Source: Spirochaetia bacterium (GTDB lineage Bacteria; Spirochaetota; Spirochaetia; Treponematales; Rectinemataceae). Taken from it: DNA of 64,000 bases. Below are positions 1-8,290 of this stretch, piece by piece. The notes under the pieces were generated by a model. That model worked only from the letters and a program-made list of their open reading frames with translations, did no database searches and was not told the origin of the DNA. The stretch is from positions 62,001 to 126,000 of the forward strand of contig JARKOY010000079.1 of NCBI GenBank assembly GCA_029975555.1, in the 5' to 3' direction. The translations under genes and the position numbers were made by a program. Numbering within the stretch: the first letter of the stretch is position 1; every line of letters begins with the position of its first letter.

Positions 1-1872
1 AACGGCTCGACCTATTACCGCCTCTACAAGAAAGACGGGGCCGTCAAGCTCGTGGCGCGGCTTCAGAAAACCCCAGGCGTCATCTACGCTCAGCACGAGC
101 TCCTCTCGAAGATTCCGGAGAACGAAACCTCTTCGGCCTCCGCTGAGGATAGGACAGCGCAGAGCAAAGATGCAGGCGCCATAGCGGCAGTCTTCAACGA
201 TCCCTACACTTGGGGACGCTTCGGTCACTTCGAGACGACCAAGGCGCTCGACGCGTACACCGCGTATGGAATAGGCACGAACACGGTCTACGTCGTCGAC
301 ATCGACACCGGTATCAACCGAACGCACGAGGACTTCAACGGCGACAGCGGTCAGATCATCGAATACGCGAAGAGCGCCTTCACCTCGACGGACGGAGGAA
401 ACACCTTCTCCTTCGTCGGCGACGGGAACCCCTTCGTCGATGTCCCTACCAACGAAAATTGGGATGAAAATGGACACGGCACGCACACGGCAGGCACCAT
501 CGCGGCCCTCGGCAACAACGGCAAGGGCGTCGCAGGAGTCGCCTGGAAAAATGTCCGCCTCATTTCCTACAAGTGTTTCTCCGACTCGGCAGCCAGCGGC
601 TCAGGCTCCGACTGGGCAGTCTACGGCGGATTCGCCGATCTCATCAACTGGAAACAGACCAACAATATACATCAGACCATTCCCGTCAACATGTCGCTCG
701 GCAGCTCCTACGCTGGCTACTTCGAGCTTGACATGATCAATCAGGCGCTGGCCAACGACATCATGGTGATAGCCTCCATGGGCAACAGCGGCTACAATGC
801 GCCCCAGTATCCTGCGGCCTATTCCGGCGTGCTGGCAGTGGGGGCCACGCGGGCCGACGGATCGAAGGTCCACTTCTCCACGAGCGGAACCTTCATCTCG
901 GTCTCGGCGCCCGGCTACAACATCTATTCCACCTACAATGAGAACGACCATAGCTACACCGACATGTCAGGGACCTCGATGGCCGCGCCCTTCGTGACGG
1001 GCACCGTCGCGTACCTTCTCACCTTCAACCCCACCCTCACGCCGGACCAAATCCGGACCATCCTTGAGTCCACGGCGACGGACATCGGCGACGATGGATG
1101 GGACGAAGACACCGGCTACGGCTTAGTCAACGTCAAAGCCGCGGCCGCAGTCGTCAATGGAGGGAAAATCCCCACTGCCGGTTCGGTCTACAGCACCAAG
1201 ACGACAAAAATCTACGTGAAGAACAACAACTCGAACTACGATTCGGGCATACCCGGCTATGCATCCGCGGTCGTAGGGCAACCTGTCTATCTCTACAACG
1301 GAAACGGTGAGTTTGTGTATCTGGGCATGACGAACGGTACCGACGGGTCGGTCGACTTCAAGCTGCTCAAACCTGGCTTCTATGTCGCCAAGACGAATTA
1401 TCTCGGCGAAGAACAGGAAAAATCCTTCACGGTGGACAACGCGAGGGACAGGACCATCACGTTCAACTTCGACATCGCCGTGTTGCTCATCCAGACCGTT
1501 CCGAATTTAGCGAAAGATCCTTCCGCATCGACGGGAGCGGACACCATCATCACCCTGTACGACAGCGCAGGCAACACTTTGGCAGGCCCTTATGACAGTG
1601 GCACACTGGATACACTCTCCGTGGCCGGTCTCCAGAGCGGCAAGACCTACAAGATCGGCATAACGCAGTACAACAACACGACAGGGGAATACGGCCTCAA
1701 CGTCGGCTTCAGCGCCGTAAGTTACGTCAATACCACCAATGGCCGCGGCGCAGGTGCCGATGATTCTTTTGAGGACAACGACACCCTCGCCACAGCCGCG
1801 CCGATCACTGTCGGCACCGACTATGGCCTCTACCTGGGCGATGCGGATTACTTCTCGTTCGTGATGCCCTAG
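1..1872 (+). CDS. Subtilisin-like (S8) serine protease, 5' end outside window
   Basis: Secreted serine endopeptidase of the subtilase family. The reading frame is open from the first base, so the signal peptide and most of the I9-type propeptide (the visible end is the PGVIYAQHE region) lie upstream. The catalytic triad is visible: Asp in DIDTG (about nt 304), His in GHGTH (nt 475) and Ser in GTSMAAP (nt 976), with the oxyanion Asn in ASMGNSG. About 200 residues of beta-rich sequence follow. The last 35 residues (EDNDTLATAAPI...DADYFSF) look like the start of a bacterial pre-peptidase C-terminal (PPC) domain, but the stop comes only four residues after the DADYFSF motif, so the domain is mostly missing. 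A strong hairpin terminator lies about 55 nt after the stop. Family call is firm; substrate unknown. Confidence 0.93.
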   Translation, partial: NGSTYYRLYKKDGAVKLVARLQKTPGVIYAQHELLSKIPENETSSASAEDRTAQSKDAGAIAAVFNDPYTWGRFGHFETTKALDAYTAYGIGTNTVYVVDIDTGINRTHEDFNGDSGQIIEYAKSAFTSTDGGNTFSFVGDGNPFVDVPTNENWDENGHGTHTAGTIAALGNNGKGVAGVAWKNVRLISYKCFSDSAASGSGSDWAVYGGFADLINWKQTNNIHQTIPVNMSLGSSYAGYFELDMINQALANDIMVIASMGNSGYNAPQYPAAYSGVLAVGATRADGSKVHFSTSGTFISVSAPGYNIYSTYNENDHSYTDMSGTSMAAPFVTGTVAYLLTFNPTLTPDQIRTILESTATDIGDDGWDEDTGYGLVNVKAAAAVVNGGKIPTAGSVYSTKTTKIYVKNNNSNYDSGIPGYASAVVGQPVYLYNGNGEFVYLGMTNGTDGSVDFKLLKPGFYVAKTNYLGEEQEKSFTVDNARDRTITFNFDIAVLLIQTVPNLAKDPSASTGADTIITLYDSAGNTLAGPYDSGTLDTLSVAGLQSGKTYKIGITQYNNTTGEYGLNVGFSAVSYVNTTNGRGAGADDSFEDNDTLATAAPITVGTDYGLYLGDADYFSFVMP

Positions 1873-1924
1873 AAGGCCTAGGGATGAAACCGTAATCTAT
1901 TGCAAAAATAAGCGTTGGCTCAGC

Positions 1925-1967
1925 AAAAAAGGCGCCTCGCGGAAGCGGGGCGCCTTGTTTGTTTTTT
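1925..1967 (+). terminator. Rho-independent terminator after the S8 protease
   Basis: A run of A, then a GC-rich stem GGCGCCTCGC / GCGGGGCGCC (one G-T wobble) closed by a GGAA tetraloop, then a T-rich tract (TTGTTTGTTTTTT). It is the classic layout of an intrinsic terminator for the protease gene. Confidence 0.85.
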
Positions 1968-2000
1968 CTAACTCGGTCTTTTTAGGCGCGCGGCGCAGAG

Positions 2001-2045
2001 TTGTGGCTTCCCTGATTGTAGCTTTCCTGGTTATGGCTTTCCCAG
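2001..2045. repeat. Three degenerate 15-bp tandem units over a stop codon
   Basis: Three exactly phased 15-bp units can be read on the plus strand: TTGTGGCTTCCCTGA, TTGTAGCTTTCCTGG and TTATGGCTTTCCCAG. The third contains the stop codon (TAA on the minus strand) of the neighbouring secreted-protein gene. The other two lie just beyond that stop. Confidence 0.6.
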
Positions 2046-2684
2046 GGGCTGCGAGCCTTCGTCGGGCGCAGAGAAACCTGGACCTGGCTCCGAAGGAGCC
2101 ATCACATAGACATAGTATTCCTGGACAGGCACGCCAGTATCGCGGGCCCTCAATATATAGACCTCAAGGCTGTACCACCTTCCTGGTTCCAGAAGAGAAA
2201 AATCATCTCCCTGAATGCCCACGACACGATAGATCGTATTTCCCGGTTTCTGATCGTCGCTTTCCAGCACAGAGCCGATGCCGTACACCGTTGTCGGGCG
2301 CACGCTTATTCGCCGTTTTAGTGGCAGGGAATAGTGCGCAGGATCTGTCGAACGGAGCTTTTCTAATATACTGTTTAAAGCAGATATTCTCTTCTCCATC
2401 GCCAGCACATCCTGTTGCCGAGCTTCACCCTTTGCCCTGTCTAGTTCTTTCTCATAAAAATCAATATCCATATTGATGGACAGCATCTCAGCAGCAAGGA
2501 GCTCAGCCTTGAGGGGACCTTCTTTTTTTAAAAAAAGACCATAATGAGCGGAATCAGTCGAGGTTGGGGTGAAATCCAGAGGCGCATCGGAGAAAGTTTC
2601 GTCTTGGGCTCCTATGGACACGAGAGCAGCAAAGCAAACCACCATGAGCCACAACCAACGCTTCCAAAATTGCGCGCCTGCCAT
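2031..2684 (-). CDS. Small secreted protein of unknown function
   Basis: I do not recognise the family. From the chosen ATG the protein has a clear signal peptide (KRWLWLMVVCFAALVSIGAQ, with cleavage expected after the AQ). An acidic linker follows, then a Leu/Glu-rich helical stretch that could be a short coiled coil (roughly residues 60-105), then a beta-rich C-terminal half with the motif EPGRWYSLEVYILRARDTG. This ATG is preferred over a TTG 99 nt upstream because the upstream start would add a second hydrophobic segment before the signal peptide. An AGGG lies 7 nt before the ATG. The gene follows the GntR regulator on the same strand. Its 3' end lies in a 15-bp tandem repeat array. It is probably periplasmic or envelope-associated. 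Confidence 0.6.
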   Translation of the reverse strand: MAGAQFWKRWLWLMVVCFAALVSIGAQDETFSDAPLDFTPTSTDSAHYGLFLKKEGPLKAELLAAEMLSINMDIDFYEKELDRAKGEARQQDVLAMEKRISALNSILEKLRSTDPAHYSLPLKRRISVRPTTVYGIGSVLESDDQKPGNTIYRVVGIQGDDFSLLEPGRWYSLEVYILRARDTGVPVQEYYVYVMAPSEPGPGFSAPDEGSQPLGKP

Positions 2685-2775
2685 CGACACCCTGTTGGAT
2701 TGCATCATATAAAAATAACAATAAAAACATACTAATGATACAAACACAGCTCCCAACAAGTCTCTGATCAAAAGC

Positions 2776-3468
2776 TTACTCAAGGACTTTATTGATGTCC
2801 GTCATGGATAACTTCAGGTGATCTACCATCGCCTGGGCGGCCGCGTCGGAGTCGCGTGCCCGTATTGCCTGCATTATTTTTCGGTGAGGCTCTAGAGCGT
2901 TTTTGATATTTTTCTTTACTGCAAAAGATCGAACTCTATATTCCCTGAAAAATTCAACGATCGTACGATTCAGCATAATAAGGAGATTATTTCCCGAAGC
3001 CTCAGCAATAGCCGTATGAAAAGCCTCATCCAGCAGAGCTAAATCGAGTGCATTACCTGACTCGGTAGCATTTTCAAACAATACTAATATTCTATCTATA
3101 TTATTTATTTGTTCGTCGCTTGCCCTTTCGATGAATAACCGGACAGCAAGCGGCTCGAGGCTCATTCTGACCTGTATGAAGTCAATTAACTCGATTTTGT
3201 TTTTGCTAAACCAGTCTCGAATTTTTTCATCACTGTCCTCGCTCGTTTTGATAATGAAAGCGCCTTTCCCCTGTTTTACTTCAATAAATCCAAGCGCTTT
3301 AAGCATGCGTAGAGCCTCTCGGACTGTCGATCTTCCAACACCCAACTGCTGGCATAAATCTTTTTCAGTCGGGATGCGGTCGCCGATCTTGTATGCGCCG
3401 GAGAGAATTTCGTTCTTTATCTGCTGTACCGCCTGATCCGTTATCGACAGCCTACTGATCGAGCGCAT
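2776..3468 (-). CDS. GntR-family transcriptional regulator, FadR/FCD subgroup
   Basis: Probable ligand-responsive repressor of the adjacent transport and catabolic operon. The N-terminal winged helix spans about residues 10-75 (PTEKDLCQQLGVGRSTVREALRML is the recognition region). An all-helical FCD domain follows, from about 90 to 220, with the expected metal-binding set Asp147, His151, His195 and His217. Length (230 aa) is normal. A clean AGGAG lies 7 nt before the ATG. The gene is on the same strand and 57 nt behind the NanA-like gene, so it is the last regulatory member of that operon. FCD regulators usually sense small carboxylates or sugar acids, which fits the neighbouring carboxylate transporter. 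The effector is unknown. Confidence 0.9.
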   Translation of the reverse strand: MRSISRLSITDQAVQQIKNEILSGAYKIGDRIPTEKDLCQQLGVGRSTVREALRMLKALGFIEVKQGKGAFIIKTSEDSDEKIRDWFSKNKIELIDFIQVRMSLEPLAVRLFIERASDEQINNIDRILVLFENATESGNALDLALLDEAFHTAIAEASGNNLLIMLNRTIVEFFREYRVRSFAVKKNIKNALEPHRKIMQAIRARDSDAAAQAMVDHLKLSMTDINKVLE

Positions 3469-3525
3469 ACCTATGCTCCTCTTTACATGTTATTGCCATG
3501 CTTCACAACACCATACTCAACAAGC

Positions 3526-4401
3526 TTACTTGCAATCAATGTTTTTTTTTATATCTGAGATAGGCAGAAATGGTTTACGACACTCGCCGCATGGAAGCCC
3601 AGAAAGGGCAAGTGCATACTTGAGCGCTGGGAAGAAAGACCCTCCAGAGAGACATTCTATGACCGAATTTGCAATATTCTGTAATTTCTGCGCTTTAGTA
3701 ATATCTCCGGAGAAAAGGGCACTCCGCATATCTAGAAATAGCTCCGGCATGAGGTTTACGGTACTTCCTATCATACCGTCGGCGCCTAAAGAAAGCGCTG
3801 CTACAAACACTTCGTCATATCCAGAAAATATGACTGTTTCTGGAAACTTTTTGCGTATTCGTTCCAACTCATAAAGATTCATCGATGTGTGCTTGAGCCC
3901 TGCGACTCCGGAGATATTTAATAGTTTCTCAAGACCCTCTACGCCGAATTTTCTCCCGGAGAAAGCAGGAATGTTATAGATAATTATGGGCAATCCCGAA
4001 GCTTCGGCGATATCTGTATAATACCCTTGTATCTCTTCAAGATCATAGTTGAAATAGAGAGGAGGTGTCGCGGAGATTGCCGTTGCCCCAATCTTAGTCG
4101 CATGTTTAGCCAGCGAGATAGCAGCACTGGTAGAAAGAGCGCCTACATGCGCAATGACAGGCGCCTTTCCATCTACAACAGCCAGCACCGTTTCCAAAAT
4201 CTCTTTTCTTTCATCATCTCTTAAGAGAAAGCATTCTCCTGTCGATCCGCCCACATAAAAGCCCTCAACGCCTCTTTTCAACAGACTCTTTACAATATGG
4301 CTAAGAGCAACAGTATCAATCGTATCATTCGCATTAAACGCGGTTGGAAGCGCAGCAAAGACCCCTGCTGGTATACGCCTTTTTTTTTCATGGATTACCA
4401 T
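3526..4401 (-). CDS. N-acetylneuraminate lyase-like aldolase (DapA/NanA superfamily)
   Basis: Class I aldolase that should cleave or form a 2-keto acid through a lysine Schiff base in the cytoplasm. The (beta/alpha)8 barrel landmarks are the GGSTGE carboxylate-binding loop (51-56), Tyr142 (IIYNIPAFSG) and Lys170 (AGLKHTS). The second half resembles E. coli NanA closely, as I remember it: the LYELERIRK region, the GYDEVF and GADGMIGSTVN motifs, and a CRKPF near the C-terminus. This makes it more NanA-like than the other two paralogues in the operon. Its ATG overlaps the stop of the upstream SDR gene (ATGGTAA), implying translational coupling. The true substrate could be sialic acid or another 2-keto-3-deoxy sugar acid. 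No epimerase or kinase for sialic acid is visible nearby. Confidence 0.8.
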   Translation of the reverse strand: MVIHEKKRRIPAGVFAALPTAFNANDTIDTVALSHIVKSLLKRGVEGFYVGGSTGECFLLRDDERKEILETVLAVVDGKAPVIAHVGALSTSAAISLAKHATKIGATAISATPPLYFNYDLEEIQGYYTDIAEASGLPIIIYNIPAFSGRKFGVEGLEKLLNISGVAGLKHTSMNLYELERIRKKFPETVIFSGYDEVFVAALSLGADGMIGSTVNLMPELFLDMRSALFSGDITKAQKLQNIANSVIECLSGGSFFPALKYALALSGLPCGECRKPFLPISDIKKNIDCK

Positions 4402-5219
4402 GCTGTCCAGCCCCCATCTATAACCAAATTGGAGCCTGTCATGTACGATGAAGCTTGTGATGCCAAAAAAATTATAGCACCGTTGAATTCATCTTCTCTC
4501 GCCATTCTTCGGATAGGAATTCTAGCACAGTAATTCGCTTGGAATTCAGGGTCTTGCGTTGATCTCCACACACCTGAGGGTGTAAGTGTATTTACCCTCA
4601 CACCTTTTGACGCCCAATAAGTCGCCAGATATCGAGTCAAATTATATATTCCAGACTTAGAAGCGCAGTATGCCACAGGCTTTACGAAAGGTATTCCGGT
4701 CTTCTCTGCCTTATAAGCATAGATGTCCTGGACAGGCGAAAGCATGCCATAAATCGATCCGATGTTTATGATTGAGCCACGACCTTCTTTCGCCATTGCG
4801 GCACCGACAACCTGGCATGCAAGAAAAGTACCCACAAGGTTTACTTCCACTACTTCTCGGAACACTTCCTCTGGAAAGTTTTCGAAGGGGCCCGAAACTT
4901 CAGGAGGAGCGGAAGGCTGGGTATCGAGACCGGCATTGTTTATCAGCACATGAGGGGTTCCCCATTTTTTCAACACAACATCAAGGCCATCCTGAATTGA
5001 TTTTTTCTTTGTGATATCAACCGAGATCGCTATGATACGTTTGCAACATTCAGGAAACACCTCACAAATCTGTGCTGGTTCTGGAATATGGCGCGCGAAA
5101 ATGGCGACCCTCGCCCCTCGTTCAGCCAAAGTTTTAACAAACTGCTTTCCGAGTTGCCCCATTCCTCCTGTTACAATGGCAATATAATCCTGTACCGAAA
5201 AAATATCTTTATTATTCAT
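4395..5219 (-). CDS. Short-chain dehydrogenase/reductase (SDR)
   Basis: NAD(P)-dependent oxidoreductase of the classical SDR type. It has the Rossmann glycine motif TGGMGQLG (17-24), NNAG (94-97), catalytic Ser155 (NIGS), Tyr184 and Lys188 (YCASK) and the usual C-terminal GSNLVIDGGW. There is a roughly 15-residue insertion between the Ser and Tyr motifs (DIYAYKAEKTGIPFVK), which shapes the substrate pocket and is known from SDRs acting on sugar-acid or sialic-acid-like substrates. It lies between the transporter permease (16 nt away) and the NanA-like aldolase (overlapping). It probably oxidises or reduces the imported acid before or after aldol cleavage. The substrate is not determinable from sequence. 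Confidence 0.88.
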   Translation of the reverse strand: MNNKDIFSVQDYIAIVTGGMGQLGKQFVKTLAERGARVAIFARHIPEPAQICEVFPECCKRIIAISVDITKKKSIQDGLDVVLKKWGTPHVLINNAGLDTQPSAPPEVSGPFENFPEEVFREVVEVNLVGTFLACQVVGAAMAKEGRGSIINIGSIYGMLSPVQDIYAYKAEKTGIPFVKPVAYCASKSGIYNLTRYLATYWASKGVRVNTLTPSGVWRSTQDPEFQANYCARIPIRRMAREDEFNGAIIFLASQASSYMTGSNLVIDGGWTAW

Positions 5220-5235
5220 GACTTTTCTCCCCCAC

Positions 5236-6732
5236 CTACCTTTTGGTTTGGTCCAATTGCCTAGATGCGCGCTTCGATTTGGTAATGTTAGAAATGACGG
5301 TATACAGGATCAGCACCCAGAATAACCAACAGAGAGGCCTCGTAAAAAATATGAAGTAGTTGCCTTCGGAAATAATGACGGTCCTACCCAGATTCGATTC
5401 GACGAGAGGCCCAAGAATGAGGCCCAGAAGAAGCGGTGGCACCGGATAATCCGCCTTGGTCAGGATATAGCCTAAAAAACCAGCAATAATGGTGACACCG
5501 ACGTCGAATGCATTATTCCGCATTGCGTACGAACCGATTATCGCGAGGACAAAAATCATCGTGGTGATGAGCTTTGTCGGAAGCTGGAGCACTTTCGCAA
5601 AGAATCTAGCCCCTAGAAGCCCTAAAACAAGAATAAGAAGATTGCTTGTAATAGTGCTGGCAAAAACCGTGTAGATGACCTGGGGATTATCCTTGAACAG
5701 CAGCGGCCCCGGTTGTAGTCCGAGCAGCATAAGCCCACCAAGCATGACCGCCGTCGCAGCTTCACCTGGGATACCGAGAGTAAACATGGGGATCATAGCC
5801 CCGTTCACACATGCATTATTCCCGGACTCAGGTGCGGCGACTCCTTCAATGACACCTGTCCCGAATTCCGCTCCGTTCTTGGAAGAACGCTTGGCCTCGC
5901 CATATGAGAGAAACGCGGCGATATCCGTGCCCGTCCCGGGCACAGCTCCTACAAAGGTGCCTATAAACGCCGACTTTATAATATGTGGCAAAATTCGCAG
6001 GAATTCCTTCCCGCTTATGCCGATTCTGTTTATTTTTGCCTGTTGGGCCTGAGGCTCATTGTATTTCTCAATGCCCTCGAATGCTTGGGCTGCAGCGAAC
6101 AGGCCGATCAGGACAGGCAGGAGAGACAGTCCGTTTAACAGATTAAGCTGCCCAAAAGTAAAACGCGGAAAACCGGAAATCGGGTCTATGCCAATCGTCG
6201 ATATCAAAATTCCAAGAAGGCCCATGAAAATCCCTTTCGCCATGGACTTCCCGGCGACATAAGAAATCATGGAGAGCCCGTATATGCCAAGCAGTACATA
6301 TTCGGGTGGTCCGAACAGCACGGCGATTTTCGCGATCTGGGGCGCGAGAAATGTGAGGATCAAAGCACCTATTAGTCCACCCAACGCGCTTGCGATTGTT
6401 GACACCGCGACAGCCTTGCCAGCCTGTCCTTTCTGTGCGAGAGGATATCCATCGAGTACCGTCGCTCCCGCCGCCGGCGTTCCTGGCGTTTTCAGAAGAA
6501 TCGCTGATATCGAACCACCGTAGATCCCTCCGGCAAAGATGCCGACCATGAGAGAAAGCGCATAGGATGGATCCATTCCATAGGTGAAAGGGATGAGAAG
6601 GGCAATGCCCATAGTGGCGGTAAGGCCAGGCAACGCACCTATTATTATCCCTAAGAAAACTCCGATGAAGAGTGCAAGGATACTTCCAGTCTGAATAAGA
6701 TGTCCAAATCCGTTCAATAAATATTGTACCAT
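5236..6732 (-). CDS. tctA: Tripartite tricarboxylate transporter, large permease TctA
   Basis: The large membrane subunit (about 498 aa) of a TTT-family secondary transporter. With TctB it imports a carboxylate delivered by the periplasmic TctC protein. Many hydrophobic segments are seen with family signatures: GALPGLTATMGIALLIPFTYGM near the start, GIYGGSISAILLKTPGTPA, and the second-half repeat GAVPGTGTDIAAFLSYGEAK. The ATG at this position is preferred to an upstream TTG because GAGGA stands 7 nt ahead of it. It follows tctB with a 10-nt gap. Substrates of the family include citrate, tartrate and other di- and tricarboxylates. Here the flanking aldolases suggest a sugar acid or keto acid. 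Confidence 0.95.
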   Translation of the reverse strand: MVQYLLNGFGHLIQTGSILALFIGVFLGIIIGALPGLTATMGIALLIPFTYGMDPSYALSLMVGIFAGGIYGGSISAILLKTPGTPAAGATVLDGYPLAQKGQAGKAVAVSTIASALGGLIGALILTFLAPQIAKIAVLFGPPEYVLLGIYGLSMISYVAGKSMAKGIFMGLLGILISTIGIDPISGFPRFTFGQLNLLNGLSLLPVLIGLFAAAQAFEGIEKYNEPQAQQAKINRIGISGKEFLRILPHIIKSAFIGTFVGAVPGTGTDIAAFLSYGEAKRSSKNGAEFGTGVIEGVAAPESGNNACVNGAMIPMFTLGIPGEAATAVMLGGLMLLGLQPGPLLFKDNPQVIYTVFASTITSNLLILVLGLLGARFFAKVLQLPTKLITTMIFVLAIIGSYAMRNNAFDVGVTIIAGFLGYILTKADYPVPPLLLGLILGPLVESNLGRTVIISEGNYFIFFTRPLCWLFWVLILYTVISNITKSKRASRQLDQTKR

Positions 6733-6742
6733 CGCTGTGTCC

Positions 6743-7204
6743 TCAGAATCCAAGAATCCCTTCAGGAAGGGGCACTGACAACAGAACTTTGAAAATGAGG
6801 TATATGCCGGCGGTCGTCAGGATCGACGTCAGAAGATTGGTTACAACATTCGAAAATCTCATCAAAAAAAGAAGTGCAGCTATAAAAACGGGCGTCAAAA
6901 TAACGAACCCGACTTTTTTCAGAAATAATCCGTACAGCAAAAGGATAAAAAAGGTTAAAAGGACTTTCTGTGCATTATTAATATCTACCGCTGCATTACT
7001 CTTTTTACCCATAGCCCGGACCAATATATAAACGCCTACAACAGCAAGGACAAGCGCAATAATCCTTGGGAAAACTGCAGCGCCGAGCTGTGCCTCATGC
7101 GGTTCCGGAAAACTCGCACTTAAAACAAATACAACAACCAGCAACACAATGCTTAGAATGCCGAGAAACAGATCCAACCATTTGACTTTGAATGAAACCA
7201 CCAT
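6743..7204 (-). CDS. tctB: Tripartite tricarboxylate transporter, small permease TctB
   Basis: Small four-helix membrane subunit of the TTT transporter (153 aa, normal length). Four hydrophobic segments are visible, at about 9-28, 45-63, 80-97 and 101-145. The stretch HEAQLGAAVFPRIIALVL is typical of TctB. A strong GGAGGGG precedes the ATG. It lies between tctC and tctA, the normal gene order. A long perfect hairpin separates it from tctC and probably lowers its expression relative to the binding protein. Confidence 0.92.
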   Translation of the reverse strand: MVVSFKVKWLDLFLGILSIVLLVVVFVLSASFPEPHEAQLGAAVFPRIIALVLAVVGVYILVRAMGKKSNAAVDINNAQKVLLTFFILLLYGLFLKKVGFVILTPVFIAALLFLMRFSNVVTNLLTSILTTAGIYLIFKVLLSVPLPEGILGF

Positions 7205-7233
7205 GCAGACCCCTCCGAAATAGCCTCTCAGAT

Positions 7234-7269
7234 AAAGAAAGCGGCCTGAGCCCTCTGGCCGCTTTCTTT
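7234..7269 (-). terminator. Hairpin between tctC and tctB (attenuating terminator)
   Basis: A perfect 13-bp inverted repeat (AAAGAAAGCGGCC / GGCCGCTTTCTTT) with a 10-nt loop. Read on the minus strand it sits about 35 nt after the tctC stop and ends in a T-rich arm (CTTTCTTTAT). It fits a leaky terminator or 3'-stabilising stem that gives more binding protein than permease. Confidence 0.75.
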
Positions 7270-7303
7270 CACTTCTGTTGTACCGCGACAGATTGTTCTC
7301 AGT

Positions 7304-8263
7304 CTATTTGTTCCGCAAAAGACCGAGTTCCGTCAGTATCGGCGCAAGGGTAGCAGCAGTATCGTCAGCGAGTTTCTTGTAATCGGCCGTTGAACGGTAG
7401 TCAATACCAAGCCCCATTTTGGCCAGCGTTTGAACAAAGTCAGGCTCTTCCATCATCTTCTTAAAAGCATCGTGCAAAATTTTCACTCTGTCTGCCGGAA
7501 GCCCCTTAGGACCGCCAATACCACGGAATGTACTGACGTTTACGTTATAGCCGAGTTCCATGAGTGTAGGTATTTCAGGGAAATTTGCCAAGCGTTTATC
7601 GCCCATGCACGCCAGCATCGTAAGTTCCCCAGCCTTTACCTGCGCCTGTACCTCCGCACCTGAAACGGTGACCGCATCGATCTGGTTTCCAATAAGTGCA
7701 GCAATGGCAGGAGCAGCACCATCAAACGGAACATATGTCAATGAGATCCCTGCTTCCTTGGCAAAGACTGCTGCTGCAAGATGCCACAGTAAGCCTGTAC
7801 CAGAGTGCCCCACTTTTAATTTTCCAGGATTAGCCTTGGCATAGGCCACAAAATCAGCGACACTTTTGAACTTTCCAGATTTCACAGTAAGAGCTGCGGG
7901 ATCGGTGTTCAGATTCATAATGGGGGTAAAGTCTTTGAAACCAAAAGGATACACGCCTGTTTTGTCCATGAATCCAAGTTCCACAGGAAGAATCGCAAGC
8001 GTATAGCCATCGGGAGCCGCCTGAACAACTTCCGCCAACCCAACCGCGCCGGATCCCCCCGGTTTGTTCTCGACGACAACAGGAACGCCCAGATACTTTT
8101 CACCAGATCGAGCAAGGGCACGGGCCACCGCATCGGTCCCCCCTCCGGCATTCCAGGGGACGATAATCTTGATCGGCTTGGTGGGGAATTTCCCCTGAGC
8201 GAAGGCGCCAAGCGTAAAAATCATCGACATCAGAACAATGATTCCGGCTATGCATTTGCGCAT
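7304..8263 (-). CDS. tctC: TTT transporter periplasmic binding protein TctC (Bug family)
   Basis: Periplasmic solute receptor of the Bug/TctC family (319 aa). It starts with a signal peptide ending in GAFAQ. The mature part has the family hallmarks PIKIIVPWNAGGGTDAVAR, VENKPGGSGAVG, and the ligand-loop region around GHSGTGLLWHLAAA. Family members bind carboxylates through water-mediated contacts. An ideal AGGAGG lies 6 nt before the ATG. It follows the second DapA-like gene by 27 nt and precedes tctB. The ligand is not predictable beyond a carboxylate. Confidence 0.94.
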   Translation of the reverse strand: MRKCIAGIIVLMSMIFTLGAFAQGKFPTKPIKIIVPWNAGGGTDAVARALARSGEKYLGVPVVVENKPGGSGAVGLAEVVQAAPDGYTLAILPVELGFMDKTGVYPFGFKDFTPIMNLNTDPAALTVKSGKFKSVADFVAYAKANPGKLKVGHSGTGLLWHLAAAVFAKEAGISLTYVPFDGAAPAIAALIGNQIDAVTVSGAEVQAQVKAGELTMLACMGDKRLANFPEIPTLMELGYNVNVSTFRGIGGPKGLPADRVKILHDAFKKMMEEPDFVQTLAKMGLGIDYRSTADYKKLADDTAATLAPILTELGLLRNK

Positions 8264-8290
8264 ATCAACCTCCTAATAAATTCTCCGGGC

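Noticed and set aside
1870-1890. Possible frameshift continuing the PPC domain past the protease stop
   Set aside because: The following bases hold no PPC-like strands in any frame before the terminator.
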